Positions 7,062-14,648 are shown, numbered from the stretch's first letter. The stretch: 17,902 nucleotides of DNA from Actinomycetes bacterium (GCA_030589175.1 JAUUWJ010000003.1:1-17902), one strand, 5' to 3'. Notes: generated by a model from the sequence alone, not told the origin. Made by a program: numbers and translations.

Positions 7062-7096
7062 TAGGGTTTAGATTCTAGGGTCTAGGGTCTTGGATC
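7062..7096 (+). repeat. tandem heptamer repeat, five units (cimA|FAH gene)
   Basis: Five 7-nt units run from 7062: TAGGGTT, TAGATTC, TAGGGTC, TAGGGTC, TTGGATC. They fill most of the 52-nt gap between cimA and the next gene. The units are more GC-rich than the other two arrays in this window but keep the same period and the TAG anchor. Confidence 0.85.
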
Positions 7097-7106
7097 TGGT
7101 TTTAGT

Positions 7107-7727
7107 ATGGTTGAAAAGAAATTATTTAATCCCACAAAGATAATAGCAGTCGGGTTAAATTACAAAGACCACGCACAAGAGCTTTCAATGGAGCTACCCG
7201 ATGAGCCGCTTATTTTTTTAAAACCTCCAACCTCGGTAATTGGCCACGATGAAAAAATAGCTATCCCTAATGGTAGTAAACAAGTTGATTATGAAGCGGA
7301 GCTGGCAATCGTTATTAAAAAGCAATGTAAGGATGCCGAAGTTTCAAAGGCTAAAGAATACATCGAGGGTTACACATGCGCTAACGATGTGACTGCTAGA
7401 GACTTCCAGAAAAAAGATGTCCAGTGGAGTAGAGCAAAAAGTTTTGACACATTTTGTCCTCTTGGGCCATGCATTATTAATGATATAGATCCGACAAACC
7501 TCGATATAAAACTTTTACTAAACGGCGAAATAAAGCAAAGTTCAAACACCAATCAAATGTTATTTAATGCCTATGACCTAGTAAGTTTTGTTTCAAAAAT
7601 TATGACTCTTTTACCGGGTGACATAATCTTAACAGGTACCCCGCCTGGTGTTGGCTCTTTAAGAAAAGGTGATAGCGTCGAAGTTAGAATTGAAGGAATA
7701 GGAAGTTTAGTTAATTATGTAGAGTGA
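7107..7727 (+). CDS. fumarylacetoacetate hydrolase (FAH) family protein
   Basis: FAH-fold enzymes act on beta-diketo acids such as acylpyruvates, fumarylpyruvate or oxaloacetate using a divalent metal. The 206-residue protein is the short single-domain form. It begins with KIIAVGLNYKDHA (11-23) and has metal ligands E63 and E65 in DYEAELAIVI and D94 in NDVTARD, then WSRAKSFDTF (107-116) and LTGTPPGVG near 175-183. All expected metal residues are present, so it should be active, but the substrate cannot be read from sequence. Acylpyruvate hydrolase and oxaloacetate decarboxylase or tautomerase are the main options. It lies 52 nt after cimA with only a heptamer repeat between and has no clear Shine-Dalgarno. 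A link to pyruvate supply for CimA is speculation from position. Confidence 0.88.
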   Translation: MVEKKLFNPTKIIAVGLNYKDHAQELSMELPDEPLIFLKPPTSVIGHDEKIAIPNGSKQVDYEAELAIVIKKQCKDAEVSKAKEYIEGYTCANDVTARDFQKKDVQWSRAKSFDTFCPLGPCIINDIDPTNLDIKLLLNGEIKQSSNTNQMLFNAYDLVSFVSKIMTLLPGDIILTGTPPGVGSLRKGDSVEVRIEGIGSLVNYVE

Positions 7728-7780
7728 AGAGTCGATAGCGTTATATAGTGTTACAATCCATGCAAACAACGAACAATGAA

Positions 7781-8083
7781 TTATGATTTCTCTTTGGAGG
7801 GCGGGTTAAAACCTATTATCTTACCCTTGGGAGCCTGGGCCTCTTCGATCTTCCCAAACCTCATTTCATATTTTTTGATATTTTCATTTAGAGCCGAAAG
7901 TATTCTTTTCATGTGTCCTGGGCTTGAAACGACTCGAGATACAACTGATCCCAATTGAGGATCCATAAAGATAAAGTCCATTACAAACTCCTCTTTATTA
8001 TGGGTTACAAACATGTTGTTTGCATAAACACCTGTCTGAAGCTCAGGTGTCAGGTTAATCGGTATTTCTTTTCTGTCAGTCAT
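7781..8083 (-). CDS. DUF3467 family protein
   Basis: This 100-residue protein resembles the DUF3467 family, whose function is not established to my knowledge. Typical features are the N-terminal LTPELQTGVYANNM stretch (11-24), the FVMDFIFMDP segment (33-42), and VSSPGHMKRILSALNENIKKYE (52-73), ending in a charged tail. It has no signal peptide, membrane segment or cysteine. AGGAGG on the minus strand (plus positions 8091-8096) lies 7 nt before the ATG, the strongest ribosome-binding site in the window, which suggests high translation. It is the last gene of a three-gene operon, 21 nt after the yerC-like gene. Its stop is convergent with the FAH gene across a 53-nt gap in which no hairpin terminator was seen. 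Confidence 0.8.
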   Translation of the reverse strand: MTDRKEIPINLTPELQTGVYANNMFVTHNKEEFVMDFIFMDPQLGSVVSRVVSSPGHMKRILSALNENIKKYEMRFGKIEEAQAPKGKIIGFNPPSKEKS

Positions 8084-8104
8084 ATTGCTTCCTCCTAAAA
8101 GAGA

Positions 8105-8410
8105 TTATTTTTTTGATTTTTTCTTTTTTATTCTATCGATTGTCTGTCGGTAACCATTTGCACCATAGTCGAGAAATCTCTTTACCCGGCTAATAGTTGC
8201 CGTGCTAGCTCCTGTTTCTTTGACGATATCGTCATACTTGAAACCCTGATCAAGCATTTTAGCAACACTTAGGCGTTGAGCCAAAGAGTGCATTTCACCT
8301 ACGGTGCAAAGGTCCTCAAAGAGCCTGTAGCAGTCCTCACGATTTTTTAAGGTAAGGATTGCGTCAAATAACTCATCTACCATTTTATTTTTAAGTCGTT
8401 TATCCGTCAT
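8105..8410 (-). CDS. YerC/YecD-type TrpR-family regulator
   Basis: This is a small all-helical DNA-binding protein of the TrpR superfamily, YerC type. Members resemble the Trp repressor but are not known to bind tryptophan in general. The ATG at 8410 gives 101 residues; a TTG one codon upstream is possible, but AAGAAGG is better spaced (6 nt) for the ATG. Motifs are the N-terminal dimerisation helices (about 8-35), LCTVGEMHSLAQRLSVAKML (34-53) and a helix-turn-helix at about 57-79 (FKYDDIVKETGASTATISRV), with a lysine-rich tail. The start overlaps the HIT gene by 11 nt, so the two are coupled. No TrpR-like operator palindrome was recognised in the nearby intergenic regions, so its target is unknown. 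Confidence 0.87.
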   Translation of the reverse strand: MTDKRLKNKMVDELFDAILTLKNREDCYRLFEDLCTVGEMHSLAQRLSVAKMLDQGFKYDDIVKETGASTATISRVKRFLDYGANGYRQTIDRIKKKKSKK

Positions 8411-8888
8411 CAAAAGCCTTCTTTAATAATTGATAAGTATCTTCAAGAGATTGAGGGACTATTCTAGCATCATTGATTATCGGCATAAAATTAGTATCTG
8501 CTTCCCATCTTGGCACTATATGCCAATGGATATGCTCGGCAATTCCGGCTCCTGCTTGACGTCCCAGGTTAAGGCCTATATTAAAAGCATGAGGTGAAAT
8601 AGCTTTTTCAAGAGCTTTTATACTCTTTTTTAGCATGGCATTAATTTCAATAGATTCATTCTCGGTTAAGCTTATAAAATCACTTGTATGTTTGTTGGGG
8701 AGAACCATAAGATGGCCGCTTATATAAGGATATAAGTTCATAATTATGAAAGAGAATTTTGCGCGGTGAAGAATTAAATTTTCGCTATCTTTGTCATCAG
8801 CTAGTTTTTCGCAGAAAATGCACTTTCCATAATCTTTATGTTCTTTATTAATGTACTTCATGCGCCAAGGCGCCCAGATATTTTCCAT
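8400..8888 (-). CDS. HIT-family nucleotide hydrolase/transferase, Ap4A phosphorylase-like
   Basis: HIT proteins cleave nucleoside phosphates through a histidine nucleophile. The signature HIHWHIV is at 119-125, with H121 as the expected nucleophile. The N-terminus MENIWAPWRMKYI and the CIFC pair (23-26, a likely zinc site) resemble the longer HIT proteins related to mycobacterial Ap4A phosphorylase, as does LNLGRQAGAGIAEH (106-119). At 162 residues it is longer than minimal Hint-type proteins (about 110-130). A role in Ap4A turnover is therefore plausible but not proven. It is the first gene of the operon with the yerC-like and DUF3467 genes and diverges from dnaE. No Shine-Dalgarno precedes the ATG; a promoter-like pair ends 7 nt upstream. 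Confidence 0.88.
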   Translation of the reverse strand: MENIWAPWRMKYINKEHKDYGKCIFCEKLADDKDSENLILHRAKFSFIIMNLYPYISGHLMVLPNKHTSDFISLTENESIEINAMLKKSIKALEKAISPHAFNIGLNLGRQAGAGIAEHIHWHIVPRWEADTNFMPIINDARIVPQSLEDTYQLLKKAFDDG

Positions 8889-8895
8889 AAGTCAG

Positions 8896-8925
8896 AGAAT
8901 AGATTTAGATATAATTTCTCAGCAA
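8896..8925 (-). promoter_or_regulatory. candidate promoter of the HIT-yerC-DUF3467 operon
   Basis: On the minus strand, TTGCTG (plus positions 8920-8925) and TATTCT (8896-8901) are spaced 18 nt apart. Only 7 nt separate the -10-like box from the ATG at 8888, predicting transcription from the start codon itself. The 137-nt divergent region shared with dnaE is otherwise very AT-rich, with no further element recognised. Confidence 0.4.
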
Positions 8926-9007
8926 TAATTAAATAAAATCTAATACCTAGATGAAATTTTAGCATAAAATACATATAAAACTTCTTTTAAAAGACATGCG
9001 CTTGTTC

Positions 9008-9018
9008 TAAAATAAAAT
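9008..9018 (+). promoter_or_regulatory. candidate -10 region for dnaE
   Basis: Two overlapping TAAAAT hexamers (9008-9013 and 9013-9018) precede the dnaE ATG; the second ends 7 nt before it. No good -35 hexamer was found at standard spacing, and no Shine-Dalgarno lies before the ATG. In such AT-rich sequence a TAAAAT can occur by chance. Confidence 0.3.
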
Positions 9019-9025
9019 TTAACAC

Positions 9026-12000
9026 ATGGACAAAGAGCCTACCGATACACCAGTAAAAAGCAATAGCAACAAAGACAAGAAAAGAGAAACTGACGTAATA
9101 ATTAAAAAAGATAAATTCGTCCATCTTCATAATCATTCAGAGTTCTCTCTTTTAGATGGTGCTTCTCGGTTAAAAGATATGATTGGAACAGCTAAGAAAC
9201 TAGGCCAGCCGGCAATTGCTCTAACTGATCACGGAGTTATGTATGGCGTCATTAAGTTTTACCAAGAAGCCTTAAAACAAAATGTAAAGCCGATAATAGG
9301 TTGTGAAGTTTATGTGGCTGCCCGAAGCCGTTTTGATAAAAGCGCCGGAAAAGACGATAAGCCAACTCACCTGACCTTGCTTGCGGCAAATAACACGGGC
9401 TATAGAAACTTGATGAAATTAAGCTCTTTGGGATTTATTGACGGGTTCTATTACAAACCTAGAGTTGACGTTGAGGTATTAGAAAAATTAAACGATGGGA
9501 TAATTGCTCTTAGCGGATGTTATTCTGGTGTTCTTGCCGATTTATTGGTAGCAGGAAAGGAAAAAGAGGCCGAGGAAACGGCTAAAAAATTCCATAATAT
9601 ATATAAAGGAAGTTTCTACATCGAGCTTCAAAATCAAAACTTGAAAGGCCAGGAAGAGTTAAATAAGGCTCTGAATAGCTTGGCAATAAAAGTAGGCCTA
9701 CCTACTGTAGCAACGAACGATAGTCACTATATTAGAAAAGAAGATGCAGTTGCCCAGGACGTTTTGTTGTGCATACAAACCGGCTCAATTTTAGAAGAGC
9801 AAAAAAGACTTAAATTTTCTACACAAGAATTCTATATTAAGTCTGCAGCGGAAATGACTCAGGTACTCGGCCAGTACAAGGATGCGATAGATAATACGCT
9901 AGAAATAGCCCAAAAGTGTAACGTTGAAATTGAGCTAGGAAAGACTTTTCTTCCCAAATACAAACTGAAAAATGATATACCCCTCGAAGATTATCTGGAG
10001 AAACTTTGCTATGAGAAATTAGGAGAAAAGTATCCGAAGGTTAGTGATGAAGTAAGAAAACGATTGAAATATGAGCTTGATGTCATAAAGAAAACAGGTT
10101 TTGCCGCGTACTTTCTTATTGTTTGGGACTTTGTAGCATTTGCCAAATCGCAAGGCATAAAAGTAGGTCCGGGACGCGGTAGTGCTGCCGGAAGTATTGT
10201 CTCTTATGTGCTTGATATAACAACCATTGATCCGTTGGAACACGGATTGTTATTTGAGCGTTTTCTAAACCCAGAAAGAATAAGCATGCCTGATATTGAT
10301 ATTGATTTTTGTTATGAGCGCCGAAATGAAGTAATAAACTACGTTGCTAAAAAATACGGTGAAGATAAAGTTGCGCAAATAATCACTTTTGGAACCATGG
10401 CGGCAAGAGCAGCTACGAGAGATGCTGGCCGAGTTTTTAATATCCCATATGGAACGGTCGACAAGCTAGCCAAGATGATTCCCGAAGTGTTGGGAATTAC
10501 GATTGAAGAAGCTCTAAAAACTTCAGCTGAACTTAAACAAGCATATGAAACTGACGAGATATTCAAGAAGATTTTAGACATGGCGGCACAGTTAGAAGGT
10601 TTGGTAAGGCAGGACTCAATTCATGCTGCCGGTGTTGTAATTGCTGCTAACGAACTTACAGACTATACGCCTATCCAGAAAAAAGGCGATAGTGAGTTGG
10701 TAACACAATTGCCGATGGAAGATATCCAAAAAATTGGCTTGCTTAAAATGGATTTTTTGGGCTTGCGTACGCTTACTGTAATAAACAATGCTTGTGAAAG
10801 CATAAAAAGAAACAAAGGGAAAGAGATTGATATCGAAAAGGCTTCTTTTGATGATGAAAAGACATTTGATTTGTTACGCAAGGGAGAAACAATAGGAGTT
10901 TTTCAGTTAGAAAGCTCCGGTATGCGTTCATTATTAAGAGATCTGAAACCGACTAATTTTAGCGATGTGATTGCTATCCTGGCTCTTTACCGTCCCGGTC
11001 CGCTTGGCAGTGGAATGGTAAAGGATTTTGTTGAAAGAAAACGTGGTTTGCAGTCGATCAAGTACGAGCATCCTACATTGGAAAAAATTCTGGAAGAAAC
11101 TTACGGAATAATCGTCTACCAAGAACAAGTTATGAAAATTGCCTCAACGATGGCAAATTTCTCTTTGGCAGAAGCTGATATTTTACGTAAAGCGATGAGT
11201 AAGAAAGAGCCGGAGGTCTTGAAAAAACAGCGGGAGAAATTTGTTTATGGAGCAACCTTAAACAAAATCGACAAAAAAATTGCTGGATATATCTTTGATT
11301 TGGTAAGTCACTTTGCCGGATATGGTTTCAATAAGTCTCACAGTACTGCTTACGCGGCAGTTTCTTATCAAACAGCTTATTTGAAAACACATTATCCAAC
11401 GGAGTTTATGACAGCCTTGCTCACTTCGATACAGGATAACAAGGACAAGGTTGCCGCTTTCGTAAATGAGTGCAGACGTCTGAAAATCAAAGTTCTTCCG
11501 CCCGATGTTAATTCCAGCGGAAGTGATTTTACAGCAGTTGGCCAGACAATACGTTTCGGCTTATCCGCTGTAAGAAATGTAGGCTCGGCAGCTATAAAGG
11601 CAATAATTGAAGGTCGAAACAAGAAAGGTAAGTTTGCGTCAATTACGGACTTTTGTGAGAGGGTTGATCTATCGGTCATAAATAAACGATGCATGGAAAG
11701 CTTGATAAAAGCGGGAGCCTTTGACTATTTAAATTATAAGCGGGGAGGTTTGTTACTTGTTTTTGAGCAGATTATGGAGAGAGGAGACCGGCGCCAAAAA
11801 GATGTAGAAAAGGGACAATTCAGTTTGTTTGATGACCAAAACGATGAAAAAGATAGCTTTTTTGCCGAATCTGTGCCGGATAAACAGCTGGACAAAGGGC
11901 AAATGCTTGCTTATGAAAAAGAGATGCTCGGTCTATATGTAAGCGGCCATCCGTTAAAGGGTCTTGAGAATGAGTTAAGGCAAAATAGTGATATAAGTTT

Positions 12001-12562
12001 ACTGGAGCTAAGAGAAGAAAAAGATGGTTCGGTAAAATCAGTTGCAGGTATGATATCCCATATCAGAATGATCACAACTAAAAAAGGTGATTTGATGGCG
12101 TTTGTTGAATTAGAAGATATGGGAGCGTCGCTTGAGGTAATTGTTTTTCCATCGCTTTTCAAAAAGCACAAAGATTTACTTGACGAGGATAAGATAATCT
12201 CCGTCAAGGGAAGGCTTGATAAAAAGGAAAACGAAAGCAAGCTAATCGCTATGGAGCTCAATGATATAAAAAATGGCAATAAAAAAGTTCAAAGCGTAAA
12301 CGTTGAAAAGATTCTTTTAATTAGGATAAATTCTTCGCATTGCTCACAAGCAAATATTAATAGGCTAAAAGATATATTAAGGTCTAATCCGGGCCAGATG
12401 CCGGTGTTCGTAGAGCTTGCCGAAAATGATTCTCTAACAAGAATTAAAATAGGCCCCGATTTCAAGGTAAGCAAGCATAATCGCTTAATATCCGAATTAA
12501 AGGAGCTTTTGGGCTCGGATTCTATTATTGAAAAAGAAGTGAAGCAAGCAGCTTCGGTTTAG
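9026..12562 (+). CDS. dnaE: DNA polymerase III subunit alpha (replicative polymerase)
   Basis: DnaE is the polymerising subunit of the replicative holoenzyme. The 1178-residue protein has the full DnaE layout: a PHP domain (about 31-240), the C-family polymerase core (about 310-850), a helix-hairpin-helix segment (about 850-960) and an OB-fold (about 1006-1080). Catalytic aspartates are D423 and D425 in PDIDIDF and D576 in KMDFLGL. PHP metal-site residues look intact: HLHNH (33-37), TDHG (67-70), GCEVY, and ND-S-H with D232 and H234. In DnaE proteins such as M. tuberculosis DnaE1 an intact PHP domain is the proofreading nuclease; the same is inferred here. A charged N-terminal extension of about 29 residues precedes the usual start region; no later start codon fits. 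The stop overlaps the hpt stop on the other strand by 4 nt. Confidence 0.96.
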   Translation: MDKEPTDTPVKSNSNKDKKRETDVIIKKDKFVHLHNHSEFSLLDGASRLKDMIGTAKKLGQPAIALTDHGVMYGVIKFYQEALKQNVKPIIGCEVYVAARSRFDKSAGKDDKPTHLTLLAANNTGYRNLMKLSSLGFIDGFYYKPRVDVEVLEKLNDGIIALSGCYSGVLADLLVAGKEKEAEETAKKFHNIYKGSFYIELQNQNLKGQEELNKALNSLAIKVGLPTVATNDSHYIRKEDAVAQDVLLCIQTGSILEEQKRLKFSTQEFYIKSAAEMTQVLGQYKDAIDNTLEIAQKCNVEIELGKTFLPKYKLKNDIPLEDYLEKLCYEKLGEKYPKVSDEVRKRLKYELDVIKKTGFAAYFLIVWDFVAFAKSQGIKVGPGRGSAAGSIVSYVLDITTIDPLEHGLLFERFLNPERISMPDIDIDFCYERRNEVINYVAKKYGEDKVAQIITFGTMAARAATRDAGRVFNIPYGTVDKLAKMIPEVLGITIEEALKTSAELKQAYETDEIFKKILDMAAQLEGLVRQDSIHAAGVVIAANELTDYTPIQKKGDSELVTQLPMEDIQKIGLLKMDFLGLRTLTVINNACESIKRNKGKEIDIEKASFDDEKTFDLLRKGETIGVFQLESSGMRSLLRDLKPTNFSDVIAILALYRPGPLGSGMVKDFVERKRGLQSIKYEHPTLEKILEETYGIIVYQEQVMKIASTMANFSLAEADILRKAMSKKEPEVLKKQREKFVYGATLNKIDKKIAGYIFDLVSHFAGYGFNKSHSTAYAAVSYQTAYLKTHYPTEFMTALLTSIQDNKDKVAAFVNECRRLKIKVLPPDVNSSGSDFTAVGQTIRFGLSAVRNVGSAAIKAIIEGRNKKGKFASITDFCERVDLSVINKRCMESLIKAGAFDYLNYKRGGLLLVFEQIMERGDRRQKDVEKGQFSLFDDQNDEKDSFFAESVPDKQLDKGQMLAYEKEMLGLYVSGHPLKGLENELRQNSDISLLELREEKDGSVKSVAGMISHIRMITTKKGDLMAFVELEDMGASLEVIVFPSLFKKHKDLLDEDKIISVKGRLDKKENESKLIAMELNDIKNGNKKVQSVNVEKILLIRINSSHCSQANINRLKDILRSNPGQMPVFVELAENDSLTRIKIGPDFKVSKHNRLISELKELLGSDSIIEKEVKQAASV

Positions 12563-12577
12563 AAACCATTGTTTTTT
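12541..12577. terminator. candidate bidirectional terminator at the dnaE/hpt junction
   Basis: GAAGC-N5-GCTTC (12541-12555) is followed directly by GGTT-TAGA-AACC (12556-12567) and then a run of six T at 12572-12577, a possible weak intrinsic terminator for dnaE. On the minus strand the first hairpin is followed by a pyrimidine-rich stretch (CTTCTTTTTC in the 12530s). Stems are only 4-5 bp, so strength is doubtful. The structure overlaps both stop codons. Confidence 0.35.
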
Positions 12578-13146
12578 GGCGGATTGTTGAGGATTCGGAT
12601 GTTTTTCAAGTTTCTAAATCTTTGCTTATAGTCAAGTCCATAACCGACAACATATATATCTTGAATTTCAAAACCTAAATATTTTGCTTCTGTAGGAATT
12701 TTTTGTCTACTTTTCTTTTTTAATAGAGAACAGATTTCTAATGATGCCGGATTTCTGCATTTTAAATTTCTTTTCAGATAAGAAAGGGTGAGACCGCTAT
12801 CGATAATGTCTTCCACTATCAAAACGTGGCGCCCTTCGATATCTTCGTCAAGATCTTTTGTTATCCTAACAATCCCGCTGGTTTTAGTGGATGCGGCGTA
12901 GCTGGAAACCATCATGAAATCTATCTGCAGATCTATACCCACTTCTCTTACAAGGTCCGATAGAAATAAGCCTGCTCCTTTGAGAATACCTATAACAAGC
13001 GGGTTTTTGTCGTGGTAGTCTTTCTTTATTCGATTCGCGAGTTCTTTTATGCGGCTTTTAAGCTCTCTTTTGCTTATAAGAATATCACCGATGTAAGGCT
13101 GTACTTTAACTTTAGGCTTAATTATGACAGATGTTTTTGTTGTCAA
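12559..13146 (-). CDS. hpt: hypoxanthine phosphoribosyltransferase
   Basis: Hpt salvages hypoxanthine and guanine with PRPP to form IMP and GMP. The 195-residue protein has ILKGAGLF near 54-61 (the PPi-loop region), the flexible-loop SSYAAST (81-87) and the PRPP motif VLIVEDIIDSGLTLSYL (108-124), with E112 and D113 and the catalytic base D116. The usual DTG is DSG here, a conservative change. The start is TTG at 13146, 5 nt after the tilS stop, with only a weak GGG upstream, so translation is probably coupled to tilS. The N-terminus is about 15 residues longer than many Hpt proteins, but no other start codon fits in frame. The tilS-hpt pair beside ftsH is a widely conserved arrangement. Confidence 0.93.
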   Translation of the reverse strand: MTTKTSVIIKPKVKVQPYIGDILISKRELKSRIKELANRIKKDYHDKNPLVIGILKGAGLFLSDLVREVGIDLQIDFMMVSSYAASTKTSGIVRITKDLDEDIEGRHVLIVEDIIDSGLTLSYLKRNLKCRNPASLEICSLLKKKSRQKIPTEAKYLGFEIQDIYVVGYGLDYKQRFRNLKNIRILNNPPKNNGF

Positions 13147-13151
13147 TTCGA

Positions 13152-14519
13152 CTACCCAATCTCGATTCTCAAGATACTTTTAGTCTTTTCGTCTACCTTT
13201 ACTCTTTCATCAATCTCAAAACCTACAACCCAGATTATTTTCTCGCTATCTTCTACAATTGCAATAGAGTCTCTCTGATGCCTAGGAACCTTTAAATCAA
13301 CAAAAAAGTCCTGCAATTTCTTAGTTCCTTTTATACCAAGAGGTTGAAACCGGTCGCCAGGTTTTCGACCTCTAACTGTTAAAGGCGGCTTTATTTTACC
13401 ATAATCTAAGCAGGTTATAAACTGTGAAAACTGGCATTTTTTAACTTTTTTTGTCTTAAGTAAAAGATCAATAGGTTTGACCTCGATTTCTTCTTCCGGA
13501 TTAAATGTTTGTTTCTTAATTGGTTTTGCTTTAAAGGCACTTTTTAATGTGATAACCAAGTCTTTGTAGTCTCTGTAAATTAATAAATTATCGGGTAGTT
13601 CTAAGGTAAACCCGAAATGATCGATGTTTTCCAAAGTTAATTGCAAGTGCTTATATTCTATTCCTCTTAGGTTGCCTTTGACTTTGAGGATCGCTTCTCT
13701 CAACAATCTTCGTTTTAAAGATTTGTTTAAGCCAATAAATTCATTAAGCTTTATAGAAATTGATTCTTTGTTTTTTTCAAAAAATTCTTCAGATATTTCT
13801 TTTGCGAGCAGGTCGAGCAATTGTTCTTCTTCTGTTATCAATGAAATATTGCTTAACAAAACACTTTGGTATGTTGGGTTTAACTTTTTAATAACAGGGA
13901 TCAATTCATTCCTGACCCTGTTTCGCAAGTAAATTGGTTTTATGTTTGATGGATCAGTCAAAAATTCTTGTTTTTGCTCTTTTAAGTATTGAAGAATTTC
14001 ATTGCGGCTAATTTCAAGCAAAGGCCTGATAATGCTATCTCTTTTGAGAGGTATGGATTGTAGCCCGGTAAGCGCAGCGCCTCTTAAAAGCCGGAGAAAA
14101 AATGTTTCTACTTGATCGTTTGCTTGATGACCGGTCGCTATTTTATCGGCATTTATTTTTTTTGCCAGATCAAAGAGAAGATCGTAGCGAATCTGGCGAG
14201 CTCCCTCCTGGAGAGTTAATTTATTTCTTTTAGAAAAAGATTCAACGTTTCTGCTGAAAGCAAAAAATTCGATATCAAATTTTTTAGCAAGCTTTTTAAC
14301 AAAAGCTCTATCTTTTTTTGAATCCGCTCTTACCTGGTGGTCAAGGTGAAAAATATAAAGCTTTATATTTAGATTTTGCCTTAGGGCATTTAAGACAAGG
14401 GTTAAACTAACAGAATCCGGTCCGCCGGAAACCGCCAAAATGACTTTATCGCCGTCTTTAATAAGGCTATTGCCTTCAATAAAAGTAAGAATTTTTTGTT
14501 CAAGATTAAGACCATTCAT
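13152..14519 (-). CDS. tilS: tRNA(Ile)-lysidine synthase
   Basis: TilS attaches lysine to C34 of the AUA-reading tRNA-Ile, switching its codon and amino acid identity; it is essential in most bacteria. The 455-residue protein contains the N-type ATP pyrophosphatase domain with P-loop SGGPDS (31-36), HLDHQVRADS (58-67), and GHQANDQVETFFLRLLRGA (130-148). A middle TilS substrate-binding domain follows (about 210-330), then the C-terminal TilS domain around GDRFQPLGIKGTKKLQDFF (388-406). It is therefore the long form, not the short actinobacterial version. The ATG at 14519 has no Shine-Dalgarno. A strong promoter match ends 10 nt upstream, so the leader would be about 2-4 nt. It leads the tilS-hpt operon and diverges from ftsH across 188 nt. 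Confidence 0.95.
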   Translation of the reverse strand: MNGLNLEQKILTFIEGNSLIKDGDKVILAVSGGPDSVSLTLVLNALRQNLNIKLYIFHLDHQVRADSKKDRAFVKKLAKKFDIEFFAFSRNVESFSKRNKLTLQEGARQIRYDLLFDLAKKINADKIATGHQANDQVETFFLRLLRGAALTGLQSIPLKRDSIIRPLLEISRNEILQYLKEQKQEFLTDPSNIKPIYLRNRVRNELIPVIKKLNPTYQSVLLSNISLITEEEQLLDLLAKEISEEFFEKNKESISIKLNEFIGLNKSLKRRLLREAILKVKGNLRGIEYKHLQLTLENIDHFGFTLELPDNLLIYRDYKDLVITLKSAFKAKPIKKQTFNPEEEIEVKPIDLLLKTKKVKKCQFSQFITCLDYGKIKPPLTVRGRKPGDRFQPLGIKGTKKLQDFFVDLKVPRHQRDSIAIVEDSEKIIWVVGFEIDERVKVDEKTKSILRIEIG

Positions 14520-14529
14520 ATATTATCTA

Positions 14530-14559
14530 ATTATGGGTAGGAATGGATTAAAGTATCAA
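14530..14559 (-). promoter_or_regulatory. promoter of tilS-hpt
   Basis: On the minus strand, TTGATA (plus positions 14554-14559) and CATAAT (14530-14535) are separated by 18 nt, each matching the sigma70 consensus at five of six positions. This is the best promoter match in the window. It lies 10 nt before the tilS ATG, implying a near-leaderless transcript. Confidence 0.6.
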
Positions 14560-14648
14560 GGCTAAAATAACGAAGATAACAATAAAAGCCAATAAGCGGT
14601 TAGCTTAAATATAAGACAGGGGAAAAGTATCCGGAAGAGCAACTTAGA

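Noticed and set aside
7716..7760. Possible fourth heptamer array after the FAH gene (GTAGAGT, GAAGAGT, CGATAGC-like units)
   Set aside because: The step is not kept beyond two units and part of it is coding; similarity to the three real arrays is too weak.
7776..7958. 60-codon plus-strand open frame opposite the DUF3467 gene
   Set aside because: The minus-strand gene has an excellent Shine-Dalgarno and family motifs; the plus-strand frame does not.
11911..12279. 122-codon minus-strand open frame within dnaE
   Set aside because: It is antisense to the conserved DnaE OB-fold region; the Ser/Leu-rich composition is typical of shadow frames over Lys/Asp/Glu-rich genes.
13012..13278. 88-codon plus-strand open frame spanning the hpt-tilS junction
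   Set aside because: It is antisense to two clear genes, with Phe/Ser-rich composition and no ribosome-binding site.
14593..14607. TAAGC-N5-GCTTA palindrome between tilS and ftsH, considered as an operator
   Set aside because: It is only 5 bp per arm, is not placed over either proposed promoter, and has no second copy in the window.
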